Assembly: GCA_026874595.1 (NCBI GenBank)
Contig: CM049307.1
Coordinates: forward strand, 40,802,362-40,866,361
DNA length: 64,000 nt
Origin: Sipunculus nudus
Taxonomy: Eukaryota; Annelida; Sipuncula; Golfingiida; Sipunculidae
Direction: 5' to 3'
Position numbers and translations under genes: made by a program
The notes under the pieces: generated by a model
The model's database searches: none
What the model saw: only the letters and a program-made list of their open reading frames with translations
What the model was told of the DNA's origin: nothing
Part shown: positions 11,691 to 24,700 of the stretch, in pieces
Layout of the letters: every line of letters starts with the position of its first letter
Position numbering within the stretch: position 1 is the first letter of the stretch

Positions 11691-14074
11691 TTTCTCGGCG
11701 CTCAGCTGAAGTTTGAAATTTTTTCAAATGCAAAATATGCAAAATATTCTATTGTAATGTTTTTCATTTATATAAGCATATGAGAAGCTAAGAGGAGAGG
11801 GGCCCTCCTACTTGGTTATAGTAAAGTTCTAAATATATGATTGCAAACTAATACTCTGACAAGACTGTCATAAAGAAAAACAGCATGCATGCAGTAACAG
11901 TTTTGTGATACTGTGATGCATATGAAAAATTTACAGATGGACAGGCAAGTGGACAGAATGGACTAATACCTTTATTTCACTTTCAAGAGTATAATGCATT
12001 TAAGTTTATATATAAGCCTATTTTTTTAGCATATCCACTTTTTCCATTAATAGTTTTTATCCGATTCATTTTTTTTATATACAAGTTTTATAAATTTGTA
12101 ATAAAAAACTGAAAATACAAGTTAAAATATTAGAATTCTAAGTTGCAATCATTATATATCCAGAGTGTAGCTCATATTAGGTCATATTATGCATACACAT
12201 GTATTTTATTATTTTTAAATCACAAATGTTTAAACTGAATTAAAAAGAAAATAATGCCACAACATGGCAGCTACAAGATTATTCCTTGAATCCCTATTAA
12301 AAAGTTTTGCACATTGGAGTTTTCAGTACATGCTTAATTTTATTCACCAATATAAAATAAAAGATTCAGTAAATTTGATAAAATAAAAACATCTTTTCAA
12401 ATAAAGTATACACACTGTTAGTTGAATGAGGGACAAACAATATCATTGTGCTAATTACTATCTCAGCTATAATTTATTACTGGAATTAATAGTCAATTTC
12501 ACACTTGGTGAAGTTTTTACTCTTCTAAAGTAAGGAATTACTTATCTGATGAACATCCACACTTTCATACCAATACACCACTTTGTGGACACCATTCAAT
12601 GTGCTCTTTAATCATTGTAATCCTGGTGGTACAATACAAAATCTAAAATGTAGCATAGCCAAGAATAAAATAAAATACAGAAAATTATAACATTCATCTA
12701 GTTGATGCACCATCGGGGGGGGGGGGGGGGGGGGGGATGCAGGGCAGAGGGGAAGCCTGCTAGTAGTGGCCAAGCTGAGCAAAGGCAAGCTGCCTAAGGT
12801 CAGTTACATAATGCAAAAAACAGTTACAAAAAAACGTGCCATTGCCAAAGTTGGACAAAATTTAAGGTATTGATTTTATATTTATGCTAATAACTTGACA
12901 AATTTGCAAAATTCAGATCTAATTTTGGGTAAACAACTGAATCTTGATTAAATAAAGTTATATTCCTGAAAAAAAATCTCCAGCTTCAGCAATTCTCATG
13001 TTAGGTGAGTAAATATATTTCCTGATTTTTTAAAAATTGCATTATATTTTTGGGCCCATAACTTCAAAATAATACCCAATACTGACCTAATTTTTGCTAT
13101 GTTCATAGAAAATGTAGGGAAGAAAATGAATACTAAATATGATCAAAAACAGATCCGTGGTTTTGATATTAGGCAGCTAGCCTTGAAGTGTAACAATGGC
13201 TTTTTATTGGAAAACGGAGGTTTTTCCTTAATATCTAGAAGGAACGAAGTCCTAATGACCCAATTTTTGGTATGGTAGGAGATTTGGGGGACATCTAATG
13301 GTATGCAAAGTTTTGGATTCGTAGGTCCAATGGTTTTAAAATGTGCCCTGTTAACGGACGGACGGCCAGACGGCCGGACGGACGACGGCCAAAGGACCAC
13401 GACTAAAGCTCAGATGACTTATAGTCAGCTGAGCTAAAAAACAGAACTATCCAACTTTTATACCTTGCAACACTGTTTGTAATCTACAGGTGTGGAACAT
13501 GTGTCAAACATTAATGCACAAACTGTCAACTCTACAGTAAGACATAATACAAAAGAGTAATCTGAACAAATCCACGAAAATATATGCGATATATGATAGA
13601 GCTGGCAAGAAAATACGAAACAACTGCTAATGCTGAGTGAAAATGCTAGATCTGCTGTTCACATGCATGTCTCACTGAGAATAAAGCATGAACCAGAAAC
13701 AATTACAAACCTTTAGGTCACACAAAATAATATATATGGTTCTGCTGACGTACCGCTCCATTTTTTTGTGATTCTTTTTTTTAAATTTCAAACCAGGCCC
13801 AGGTGGTAATCTTTGCTCCTTCACTGCCTTGAATAATTAAAGAATTCTCAGAGATGGTCAAAATGTTAATTATAAACGTCATTTCAAGAATTTAAGCATT
13901 TTTTTTTATTTACTGGCTAGCTTGCAAAATTACACATACTGTCTTGGGAAAGAAAATAATAAAGATAATTTGCCTGTTTACAATATCTTGTTCATACCCA
14001 GAGTCAATGAAACAATATTTGGTGTGACCTCCCCTTAGTGTTCTTTGCAGCTAGTCATTATATATGAACATTAA

Positions 14075-14378
14075 GGCCAAAAAAATAATAAAAGGTATGG
14101 TTCTCAGGCACCAACCGCATAAATTAAACTACCCCGCATCAAAAATTTTTATTTAGATTTTCATCTTTCAAATTGATAAAATAATACAATTTTGATAAGA
14201 TTTCCTTTGTTATGAACTGCTTTTACCTGTTTAGCAAAATAATCTGTTATTTTCATGCTTTTCCCTGACCATATGACATTTTTATCAAAACATACAAAAA
14301 AGGTCAAAAATAAAATATCACCCGCCCGCACTGTTTTTTTTTTAAAGTTGCCTGAGAACCAAACCTTTTTTTTTGGCC
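14075..14378. mobile_element. GGCC-ended inverted-repeat element, copy 2
   Basis: Copy carried in the second large duplication block. It is nearly identical to 2047-2352. Confidence 0.6.
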
Positions 14379-15676
14379 TAAAAGACATGATTTATTTCAA
14401 GTGAAAGTATTAAATTCTCTGTAACCATAGAAATATGGCCTTGCAATAGCTCAGTGTCTATAGGAACAACCCAAAGGCTATCCTAGATAATGCACATACA
14501 TGAAAATCTTGCACCATGTCTAATTAAAACTGACCTTTAGACTGCATGAAACCATGTTTCTTTGCGGTTTCACTTTTAAAATAAGAAAGAAGCAAAACAT
14601 GTGGCTTAATACAAAAAAGAATACTGACAGAGTGCATAACACAGCTGACCAGTCATCCTCTAAAGAAGACACTTACGGCAAGATCTGTATCACTCATGTT
14701 TACATATAGGTTAATTTAAACATATGGTGCTGTGACATGCACAATTCTAAAAACCACCCTTGCCAGAGGCGGATCAAGAATTTTGGAAAAGATGGATGGG
14801 GAAGACTGAAAAACTCCTCAGGTCCAGAAAAGTGAAACAATCATAACATCACAAAAAAGCTGCTACTTGTTTTTAAGTCTGTATGTGTAGTTGGCCACAT
14901 CTGTTCATATCACATTATTAAGAGTTTTATTTTTCTAAATTTCATAAACAAATAACAAAATGTGAACCAGCAGAATAAACCAACTTCATATACACAGCAA
15001 TGTCCGACTATGAGCACGTCTGTATACATGTAAGAGTTACACACTTAACACACTTCCCTTGAAGTGGCAGATCATATTGTTACAAACTTTGATTTTTAAG
15101 GACAAACATGGTGTTACCATGTACCAGCTATTCACAGAGAGATGTTTATTCTGCGCCTCAGTTTACACCACAGTACAAACTATAAATGTGCACAATACTG
15201 AAGTGATTCTTTATGCATTTACTATAGATTGAGGACAAACCAGTTATTTCTTCCTTGCAAAAGATCATATACAACCTGAAAAATGTCCATTTCTGTCTGG
15301 CTGTCACACACAAATATACTGACCCTGTTTCTTGGTAAATGTCTGCGTTTTCCTGGGTTTTTTTTCGCACTGTCAATTCAGAATAATTTCAACTTCATGA
15401 AACACTTTATCATAAAAAAAGTTTGTACCCTCTTTTCACATATGCATAAACACACACAAAAGGCTACTACTTGGGAGTGTCTAACTTCACTGATTGTGTA
15501 ATATGCATGTGTGTTAGCAAACAAAAGAATCCCAGGTTATACTTGTTCTTAATATAGAAACTGACAAACTGTGGTGGCATCTACCTGGACAAAATGTTCA
15601 ATGTATACATGTATTCCATCAAGCAGTGAACAATATATATCTAGTTATATATACAGTATATGTACATATATAAATA

Positions 15677-15679
<3 letters not shown>

Positions 15680-15724
<45 letters not shown>
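15680..15724. repeat. TA microsatellite (duplication copy 2)
   Basis: (TA)n directly left of the complete pogo-like MITE. Confidence 0.9.
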
Positions 15725-15728
<4 letters not shown>

Positions 15729-15730
<2 letters not shown>

Positions 15731-15905
15731 GTAAAATCTCTGAATAACGGACACTGACAGAATTGGACCTTTTGCCCTCAATAGAGAGGTGCGCTTAGTA
15801 GGGAGGTTAAAGTTTTCTGGACCTACATTCAAGGATCTGCCCCTAAGTGGCCATAAAAATGAGGTCCCCTTAGTACAGAGGTGCCCATATGAAGAGGTTC
15901 CACTG
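15729..15905. mobile_element. pogo/Tigger-like MITE, complete (177 bp)
   Basis: The left end is CAGTAAAATCTCTGAATAAC. The right end, read in reverse complement, is CAGTGGAACCTCTTCATATG. The termini match in the pattern CAGTRRAAYCTCT, and the right flank is TA, the target duplicated by Tc1/mariner and pogo elements. The element sits against a TA array. The interior has no coding capacity. The left part of the same element is at 3717-3867 in the other duplication copy, where it is cut short, and a diverged piece lies near 50741-50800. Confidence 0.7.
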
Positions 15906-16747
15906 TATATATATATGTGTGTGAGTGTGTGTTACTATTGGTGACTCCTGTAAAGCCAGGCTATAATTACCAAGCTTCAGTGAGCCAGATGCCGCCTGAC
16001 ATACGTTCCAACCAACATCAAAGGCGTCTACTTGACACATGCAGTATTATATTAATAACTATGCTACAACTCCCACACTGTTTTCATACAGGATCTGTAG
16101 AACTTTTACCTGCCAGCAAGGCTTTTGTACATAATTGTACATAATACTGTGGTTGGCTTACTGTTTGCCAGGGTTTAAAATTTGACGCCTCAACTACACC
16201 AGTGAATGGTCTTTTATAATATATAATAAAGTCCAATTGGCATATATATTATCAATGTAACTACACTGTTGGTTTAAAATCTGAAAGGCAAAAGGTTGAT
16301 ATTAGAAATAATAACATATATTTTATGTTACCTGTAAAACAGAGGTGGACATTATAAAAATATCATATCTTTCATAATATATGCCAATAAAGGAAAATGG
16401 TGCCTACTGTGTTGTGGGTCCTTGTTTAATTGTTAACATTTAGCATTCATTTTAAATAATCAATATGATAAATGATATACAATGTACTTTGTGTGTGTTA
16501 CTGCATGGTGAGATTAAGAAAATGGTACCCTCGTCAAATAATGAAAAGGGGTAAACTGCCAAAAAGTAGCCTTGCAAATATTAAGTCAACCACAGTATTT
16601 GATAGATCTATATGGACCATATTTTCTTCAGGGCTACCTGGCCTTAGGATTCAAGAACTAAAAAGACTAAATTTGAATATACAAACAGTAACCTCTGAGC
16701 TATTGTAATTTCCACCCCTGCTTTATTTTCATATCTTTGGACAACAG

Positions 16748-16912
16748 GCTGTATGTGACATGACTTATTTATTAAGAGAAGATGAACATAAACAAATGAT
16801 AATGGATGAAGGCAAAGAAGTTAACCTGAGAATATCAGAAAATGAAAGATATTTAAGAGACATATTTGTAGATCATGATCAAAGACTGTATTACACTAAC
16901 AGCTTAGTTTAA
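16748..16912 (+). CDS. Exon-like open segment, 54 codons plus stop (unrecognised)
   Basis: Follows a fair acceptor (CATATCTTTGGACAACAG) and reads AVCDMTYLLREDEHKQMIMD, EGKEVNLRISENERYLRDIF, VDHDQRLYYTNSLV, then TAA. The charged, helix-like composition differs sharply from random translation of this AT-rich DNA. The last four residues, NSLV, fit a class I PDZ-ligand pattern. A small upstream segment, 16632-16687 (acceptor TTTTCTTCAG, encoding LPGLRIQELKRLNLNIQT, possible donor GTAACC), would join in phase. No family was recognised. It may be the last exon of a plus-strand gene whose other exons were not found, or a relic. Confidence 0.35.
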   Translation, partial: AVCDMTYLLREDEHKQMIMDEGKEVNLRISENERYLRDIFVDHDQRLYYTNSLV

Positions 16913-18119
16913 ATTGTGCACTCAATGGCTTCATCAAATCTGTTTTGTGACATGAGGATTCAACAAATAGTTCTATTTGACAAAGCTCACTCATAAGTGA
17001 TTATTCAACAGCATATTCCATCATTTTACTAATCACATGGAGTCACAAGTAACAAGAAATCAACTGTTAATAAGGTCTTGAGATGTTTTTGACACAACCA
17101 ATAAGACTTCTAACAAAATGGACCTTTGTCTACAGATGAGCTGCAGGATTATTAAAGGTGAACAATGAGATATACCTGCTTTTTATTTTCCTTGACTTTA
17201 AAAAAAAAAAAAAAACAAAAACCAAGATTCACCCACTACCTAGTGATACAGAACACAAAATATGGTCAGGTTTCTATATTTTCATTAACTGTTATGAGTA
17301 AAAATAATTCCAGGTTCATCGATCTCCATCATGTAATGTTAATCCCTACATGTAAAGGTACCTGCTATAAGTAATGTCTATCTTATAACTAATATATGTA
17401 TATGAGTTTAATATGAAACTTCAATCTTACCTTTATAGTCTGTTCTTTGTAATTTAAATCATAAAACTTATCTACACTGTTTGTTGATTGTGCTGTATTA
17501 CTTATTTTTACAGTCTACTCTGTTAAAACACATCAAACATTTAATTTCTATACTTGAGTGAGCTGGATCTAGGAAGGTAAGATTTGACATAGCTTGCCCG
17601 TGCTCACAATAACTTTCCTATGGGGAAAGCAACATTTCAACCTTTATATCTGTACCAGCTTATTCATTTTTTTGCACCTGAATACCCATTCAGTTTCACA
17701 CAAAATATGACTCATGGTCTCAAGGGTTAATTCAGAGTAACAAACTGCTTTCTGCCTTAAAACACAACTGTAGCTGACCACAGATAATGCTGTGATAGGC
17801 CCTTAAAAAATAATTAGAAATAACTCTGGATTTTGGTAAAAATAAGGAAAATTACCCCCCTTAGGACATACTTTGTATCATTCTTGACAGTTCAAGAAAA
17901 AAAACGCACATGTCAAAGGTGTGGCCATGGAGGAGTTCCGTGACAAATGTCACTTGCATATAATAATGCAACATTACGTCACTTGTGACCACTGTAAATT
18001 ATAAAATATGTGGCTGCAAAATAAGAGTGACTGCAATGTAATCCAAACAAAGCCCATATATGACAACTCTCCTAAAATGCAACATCACATACACATTCAC
18101 CATAACTTTCACACTTTCA

Positions 18120-18345
18120 TGTTCAAAATGACTAACTCACTCTATGTTCATATTTGACTTGCACACTCTATGTTCACAATGACTAACACACTCTATGTTC
18201 ATAATGACTTGCACACTCTGTGTTCACAATGACTTGCACACTATGTTCACAATGACTTGAACACTCTGTTCACAATGACTTGCACACTATGTTCACAATG
18301 ACTTGCACACTCTATGTTCATTATGACTTGCACACTACACCTCAT
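18120..18345 (+). repeat. Short minisatellite, about 22-26 bp unit
   Basis: Roughly nine imperfect copies of GACTTGCACACTCTATGTTC followed by ACAAT. It is located left of the CANT1 stop codon, in the 3' UTR or beyond it. Confidence 0.85.
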
Positions 18346-19437
18346 AATGTGCAACCGAGGAACATGAAGTTGCATAGGTTTCAAGAACATCACAGCTACT
18401 TGGCACATGTAACATTTATATACAGTATATCTAAACAAGTATGTACCCTCAAATTACACATCATGAATATCATGATTGTATGTATCAGAAACATGCATAT
18501 ATGCATACATAAAAGTCTATCATTATGAGCTGGGGTTTTTTTCTAGGAGAGTACCAGATACTGATCTGTTGCATCCATATTTATACTATGTTCACATGCA
18601 CTGCACCCGTATTTATTCACATTTTCAAAAATACCAATAACAATTAAACTTAGGTTTATTTATTATTTGATGACATGCATGTAACATATGTGACTGCACC
18701 ATGTCACATACTGCAGCATATCATGTTATCCCTTATTACAAGGTTTTAAGAGATATCTATAAGGAATAAGCATTATATTAGATACCATTTATTATTATCT
18801 TCACATGCACATATGTTCACACTCTACACATATTAATTTTTTTCTATCTATGCTGAAAAAACCAACTCAAAGCCATCTCATAGTTATAATGTACATGTAA
18901 CTTAAAACACTGTTCAAGGCAAGATGTAGTGCTATTTCAGCCCTTTGACAATAAAGTCTCCAACTAGACAAATTAATAGATATGTTTGTATACTTTCTAA
19001 CAACACTTACCATGTGCATGAAAAAAATTGTGTTTCAACTCAGCATATTGGTGAATCCCCATGCATGTTTGTTGAATTTCGGACTACATGAATACAAGCA
19101 CAGGTTATTGGATGACAGCCAATTTGTACATGACAGAGCAATGACCTGTTGCCATAGAGATCATATGGACTTACACTTCGGATTGTAAGCTCACATGTAT
19201 TCTTTTGTGTTAGTTCATCACAAGATTACTGGCTGTTTACCACAGCACTGATGCATAAGGATGGATGGCCACTCTAGTGCATTCCCACTGACTAGACTTG
19301 TGTCACAAATGGAGTACAGGCTTACTGAGTCATGTGTTCACAGCCGGACAATATGAGACCAGAACAGGCATGAGATTTAGGTATCTCTCTGATTTTACAA
19401 AACTGGTGAAATTTAGTGTTGCATGTTTCAAATTTGA

Positions 19438-19580
19438 AGCTGGATGCACAATGTGATTCCCAACTCTGATTGGTCTGATTACAAGCTTTTGCTCTGTGCC
19501 AGCCCTGGTGGTGAAGCCCGGAGAACCTTGCTTTACAAAACAGCAGTTAACAAAAGGAGACCTTGGACAACTGCAGGGTA
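19438..19580 (+). repeat. Old dispersed repeat, copy 1 (copy 2 at 21635-21770)
   Basis: Shares GCCAGCCCTGGTGGTGAA and GGAGAA-CTTGCT blocks with 21635-21770 at low identity. Both carry ATTGG (an inverted CCAAT) upstream, and copy 2 has TATATAAAGC. It looks like a diverged repeat and could include an old promoter-like end. It lies within about 460 bases left of the CANT1 stop, probably in the 3' UTR region. Confidence 0.45.
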
Positions 19581-19900
19581 TTTATATAACCACTGCATGC
19601 AGGTTGTATGTATTGTAAGCTGGACTGCTGTGACTTCATCCCCTTGCACTACTTCTGCAAGGACATGGACCTGATTTAGGGCTTGGTATCAAATTTTTTA
19701 AAAATTTAATCAAAGAAGGGCAACAGAGGGTTCAGTCAAATTATATATTAAAGATGAAACAGGAGCAGAACAAGAGAAACTACAAACAAAATAAAAACAT
19801 TCAGATCAAGCAAGTTAGTGTGAGTAGACATATATATAAGGCAGTTTTAAATGATAAGATGTTACAAAAGATCACACGGCATCTACAGTAATAACCAATA

Positions 19901-20271
19901 TTATATAAACTCTATCCCTTCAAATTTTTTATCACCAATCTTTGTTTCACTGAGCAATATATCACCTTCTAGCGTGAATGCCATTATGTATGAGGCTATG
20001 GACCCTTGGTCTTCCTCCGATTTTAAAGCTACAATTATATTGTCATTTGTGCCAGGAATAAATTTAAATGAAGAGAACCCATGGGTAGGGTTAAATGGCC
20101 CCACTCTTCGAGACTCTATTCTGCTGAATGTTTCATCAGTGCTGATCAAGATGTTTGTTGCTCTTCGCTCGTCTGCTGTTTCTTCGTATGTTTCATGGCT
20201 CGCTCTTCGGGGCAGGAAGAACCATTTTTTATGAACAGGGCTCCAGCAACCGGACTCATGTATCATGTAGC
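19901..20271 (-). CDS. CANT1: CANT1 coding exon 3 (C-terminal, with stop codon)
   Basis: The last coding exon covers residues 282-404. The acceptor is TTTTCAG, followed by GC that completes Gly282, then [24 protein letters not shown]. Conserved blocks include [58 protein letters not shown] and the C-terminal EGIEFI directly before TAA. The family ends with the same EGIEFI motif, so the C-terminus is intact. The joined protein is 404 residues, close to the length of vertebrate CANT1 (about 400). No frameshift or lost block was seen. The 3' UTR must continue leftward; TTTATT strings (AATAAA on the minus strand) occur near 18611, 18652 and 18788, but none can be chosen from sequence alone. Confidence 0.96.
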
Positions 20272-21634
20272 CTGAAAAGATAAAGAGGAAACACTTAACA
20301 TTTCACGTTAATTTATTTTGTAAATAAAGTGGCTTGCTTCACACTGATGAGTTTCAAACATCAGTCACTGCACAGGCTGGCCCTACCAGAAGGTTGCATG
20401 ATCCTAATTTGGATATCTTTCAAAATGACTAATCACATGATGGCTGATATTCTATGTTGATCAATTTTTATTCCTATCTATTTTTTTCTAAAATCTTTAC
20501 GATGACAACCTGAAAATCTATTAGCATAATCTACTGCTCTACTTTCTCATCTTGCTCTAATTACAAGAGATCAGATCCTGTTTTAGTTTAATTATCAAAT
20601 CATGACCTTAGGATCAGAAATGACTTTATGAATATAGTACATTATGTCTTGCTCTGACAATATGATTCTATCTTACTCTGATTACATGATATCTGAACCT
20701 GCTCTAGATTATACCTTAAGAAAAGAAATAACTTGGGTATCATGTTTCACTCTGACCATATGATTCCATCATGCTCTAATTAATTAATTTACCATATGGT
20801 ACCTGTTTCTGCTCTATTTTTTAACCAATAATGTTCATATATCAGAAATAACTTGCTGTTTACTAGATATCATATATTGCTCTAGCATCAGTATGATCCT
20901 CTCCTGCATAAGCTAAAATTAATCATTTCCATATAATGTGTTGCAAGAATATAGTAAATATGCCACATCTTTACTTGACCACTTTCCTCTTGTCTAGTTG
21001 CAGTAAATATATACTCATGTTATTAATACTGATCTGATGCACTTTACTACAACAAAGTGTTTGGTAACCTATGAAACCCTGCCCTCACTTACAAGAGACC
21101 TTGTTGCTGGAACCTGACCTATCTGCTCTGATCTCTGGAATTACAATATGAAGCTCAAGGCTTTAAAATGTAATGATTCATGTACTTAATTAAAAAAAAT
21201 TATGTTTTAACTCAGCAATTTCCTGCCTCTTTGTTCATGTTTCTATGCATGTGTATGAAGATATATTGATGGCAGTGATGTAGCCCTGATAACTGTAGCA
21301 AGGCTTGCCTTATGAGCATATTTATATATGTGTATGTATTGAAAATAGCACTGCTGTACTTGAGTATCATACACAGCCCTGGCAGTACAGGTGCTGACAG
21401 TAACAAGCTGTACCAGTCAGGCTAATAATGACAGGTCTGTCTACAGGCTGCTGGCTGATCAATCATCACAGACAGGTGTGCTGTATTCAGGACAGGGCCA
21501 GTCAAGGTGCTGTTGGGGTAAAGCTGGGACTACTATACATGTATACAGTTACACTCCTGTACTTTACAGCAGCTATACACTTCACTTTGTGCATCAGACC
21601 AATAAGCGCAGGCTGACATGGGTTTTAAACTTGG

Positions 21635-21770
21635 GTGCTGGATGCATAAACCAAAATCATGATCTCATTGGTCATATTACAATTCTTTGCCAGCCCTGGT
21701 GGTGAAACCTGGAGAAACTTGCTATATAAAGCAGTGGTTCAAAGGAGATACAGAGTGACTGCAGTGTATG
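21635..21770 (+). repeat. Old dispersed repeat, copy 2 (in CANT1 intron 2)
   Basis: See 19438-19580. Contains CTCATTGGTCATATTACAAT, GCCAGCCCTGGTGGTGAAAC and CTATATAAAGCAGTGG in order. Confidence 0.45.
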
Positions 21771-24700
21771 GAGTGTAGTATACATGAAGTATTTAGATGT
21801 GTATTAATTTGCAATGACATGCCTGCATGGGCAATTTCTTCTCTCTTGATGCCAGAATCTTCAGTGATTGTGGAGAAAAATGTGAACTTAGAGAATAAAT
21901 TATAGCTCTGCTATTTAAATGCCTTAAGAGGCAACAACATTCTGTTAAACATAAAATTCTACATAGAACACTTGCCAGATATTACGCTCTCTAGAACCCT
22001 TGACCTTTTTTTTAACATTACAATTCATATTAGTATACCCTTGTGACATTTAGGTTTTAGCCAGACAGAAACAATGGGAAAGCTTTTGAAATGCTTGCAT
22101 GGAAAACTATCATTCAACATCTGACCAGACAGAGAACAAAGATACTTTGAGGGCAATACTAAAGGTGAGAATCTTTCAGTAGAAAATGTTTCACTGTGAT
22201 TGGACCCTTAGTGGCAAAGAACTCAGCAAAATAACCAGGCAGCAATGATGACAAATTAAAGGATAATTTTTCAGTAATCAATATTGATGATTCTAAAATT
22301 AAAATAATCTGAGTTTTTGTCAGAAACTTCCTAATCAAGCTGAATTCAAAACTGCCAAAACCCTGGTATAAAAAGTGGAATTTATTAAAAGAAAATTAAT
22401 ATTAAATGATAATGAACAGAAACATATGAGTACTTAAAGATTACAAATCAAGAAAATTTATCTCTCTCAGCAGAAACTGAGATAAGAACTGGTCATATAG
22501 TTCACCCTGCGGTCAGGAGAGCAATAAGATACCAGGACTGGAAGATAACACAGGCCTCCGGAAGAACTGGTTTGCATAAAGGTGCCCCAGAAACCTTAAT
22601 CATTACACTCATACAACCAGTACCCTTATCTCCTTGATATCTTTGGTGCATAAACATGAAAGGAAATTTTGGGTCAGGGACTCAGAAATGGTAACACTGC
22701 TGATTTTACTAGTAGTAAGAATGGGAAGAACACACCTCCCAGGTGAGCTTCCTGGTGATAGGGATAGTTCGGGGGAAGCAGCAGACAGATTATCAGCATT
22801 TCTGCCTTGCATCATCATTTTTTTCCTTATTTATATAATGTATGGCCAAGTGTAATAAAGTTACATTTTAAGTGATACTTTAAATACTCATCTCACCACA
22901 CAGGGTCACATCTACTGTATATCGTCAGGTGCTTTTTAATAAAAGGATCTTATAGATGATGTCCTGCTTTATCCTAATGAGAGAAGTGGGGGGGGGGGGG
23001 GAGCATGGAGGGGGTGGTGGTGGGGGGGGGAGTGTTGCTGCCAATCATGGATGTTATCTTGATTGATATAAACCATCTACCCCGACTGATCCCTACACAT
23101 TCACACTAACAAATCAGCAGTGCACTCAGTTCACCTGTACCTGCCTGGGGCAGTAACTCGCCAGGTATGGACAAAGGTTGTGAGTAGATGCTGCAAAACT
23201 TCATGCTGAATCATGGTTCAATGAATCTGCACTTCTTTCGGCTATCCTGTACAAACTGCGCATTAATGTCAGGCTCTTTTAAATACTCTTTCCACCAAAC
23301 TGTGTCCACCAGGTTTATTTATTTTTGATAATTTCATACAGAACTATACACAGGAGTGACTGCCAAATATGGGATAAAAGAATATTTAAATGAATCCAAG
23401 TGTACATTTTACTACATTTTGGACTCTTGCATGTGATCTGAAAGATGTCTCTTCATGTGCAGCCATCTTTGTTTTGGCTAAATATATTATATATGGAGTG
23501 TTTATACAGGACATCATGGAATAACAAGCTGTTAGGTATGGCTGTTTTAGCATGTGAACAGTAAATCTGACTGTCATAAGTGGCACAAAATCTGTTTTTT
23601 AAGATTTGTAATTATTTTGATTTCTCTAATTTTCTGGGAGGTGGTATTTGCTCCTTAGTTGAAAGAAGAAAGTTTCAGTAGAAAAAAAATGATCCTAAAA
23701 AAACAAATGGATACAGCTAGGTTGCACCAAATTCAGGTAAATCAATGGAAGAAAAACTAACCACACCATATAACACACTAACTTTTAACCTGGATGGTAA
23801 GTCAAGTGGAACAAGCCAACGAGTAAACAGGAATTACTGTACTGTGACACAAAAAAAGCACTGAAGGGAGACAAAATGGAGTTAATGGTCCTCTAAACAG
23901 AAGATGACAGCAGCCTTAAGATTATTCTGAATCACATTAGCCCAAGGAATCAGGATCGTGATTTATCAAAACTGTGACATCTGTGTAAAAAAAGTGTCAA
24001 GCAAGAGATACAAAGTCTATATGATCATTCTGGTGATGTGTAAATCACTTCGCAACTGGTAAGCAGTTGGGTAGCTTGAGGGGAACATATGGCAACCAGA
24101 TTTCTTTTCTACCACAGAACAACTGGATTCAGAAATAATAAATAAAATTATTCAACATGATTCATAATTACAGCAAACAAGAGATGTCTCACTTAATTAT
24201 TTTAGGGACATTTACTTGCACAATTAAATGAACTATTTCATTTGTCATCCCAAATGATGAAGAATTGTATCCGCAAAACATGAAGCCCTCCATTGGAAGC
24301 AAATCTGAGGAAAACTAGGAAACATCTAAAAATAATAACTAACGTTCACTGTAACATGACAATAAGACCAAACGTGAAGGGGCCATTTAAAGTGGTAAAA
24401 AGGTAACTGACATAAGTAACAATGAAGATTGCATGATTTTGTATAATTCTGATCTATATGAATAAGGACAATTAGAATGATCCACACAGACTGACCAAAT
24501 ATCAAATCTGAACTGGGTCACATTGAAATAATATAAGAAAATGGGTGTAAACTAGCCATAATGCAATGAAGAAATATAAGAACAACTGACCTGCAAGCTA
24601 AGATACTCCCAAAGTCCATAGTGACATGACCTTAAGATCTAAGTCAAGGTCACAGCTCCAGGAAGATTTTTCTTTAAAATTAGGAATATAGGAACATGAT

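Larger units (their letters stand above)
7203..12001. other. Gene-poor region right of the LINE
   Basis: AT-rich DNA with no convincing gene. Visible features are CTGTC/CCTGC-rich imperfect repeats at 8080-8560, a poly(A) run at 9626-9642, and the TA array and hAT-like fragment at 11.5 kb. Confidence 0.6.
12002..15882 (+). repeat. Large direct duplication, copy 2
   Basis: Second copy of the block at 1-3867, in the same orientation and 8.1 kb downstream of where copy 1 ends. The differences are scattered, for example a G run of 22 here against 10 in copy 1 (near 12715 and 715), and GCTAGCC against GCC at 13176. The two copies have therefore diverged rather than being an exact assembly echo. 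Unlike copy 1, the pogo-like MITE at the right edge is complete here (15729-15905). Confidence 0.95.
15906..19437. other. Region left of CANT1: 3' UTR or intergenic
   Basis: Apart from the exon-like segment at 16748-16912 and the minisatellite at 18.1-18.3 kb, only AT-rich DNA is seen, with an A run at 17196-17213. The end of the CANT1 transcript should lie near its right edge. Confidence 0.55.
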
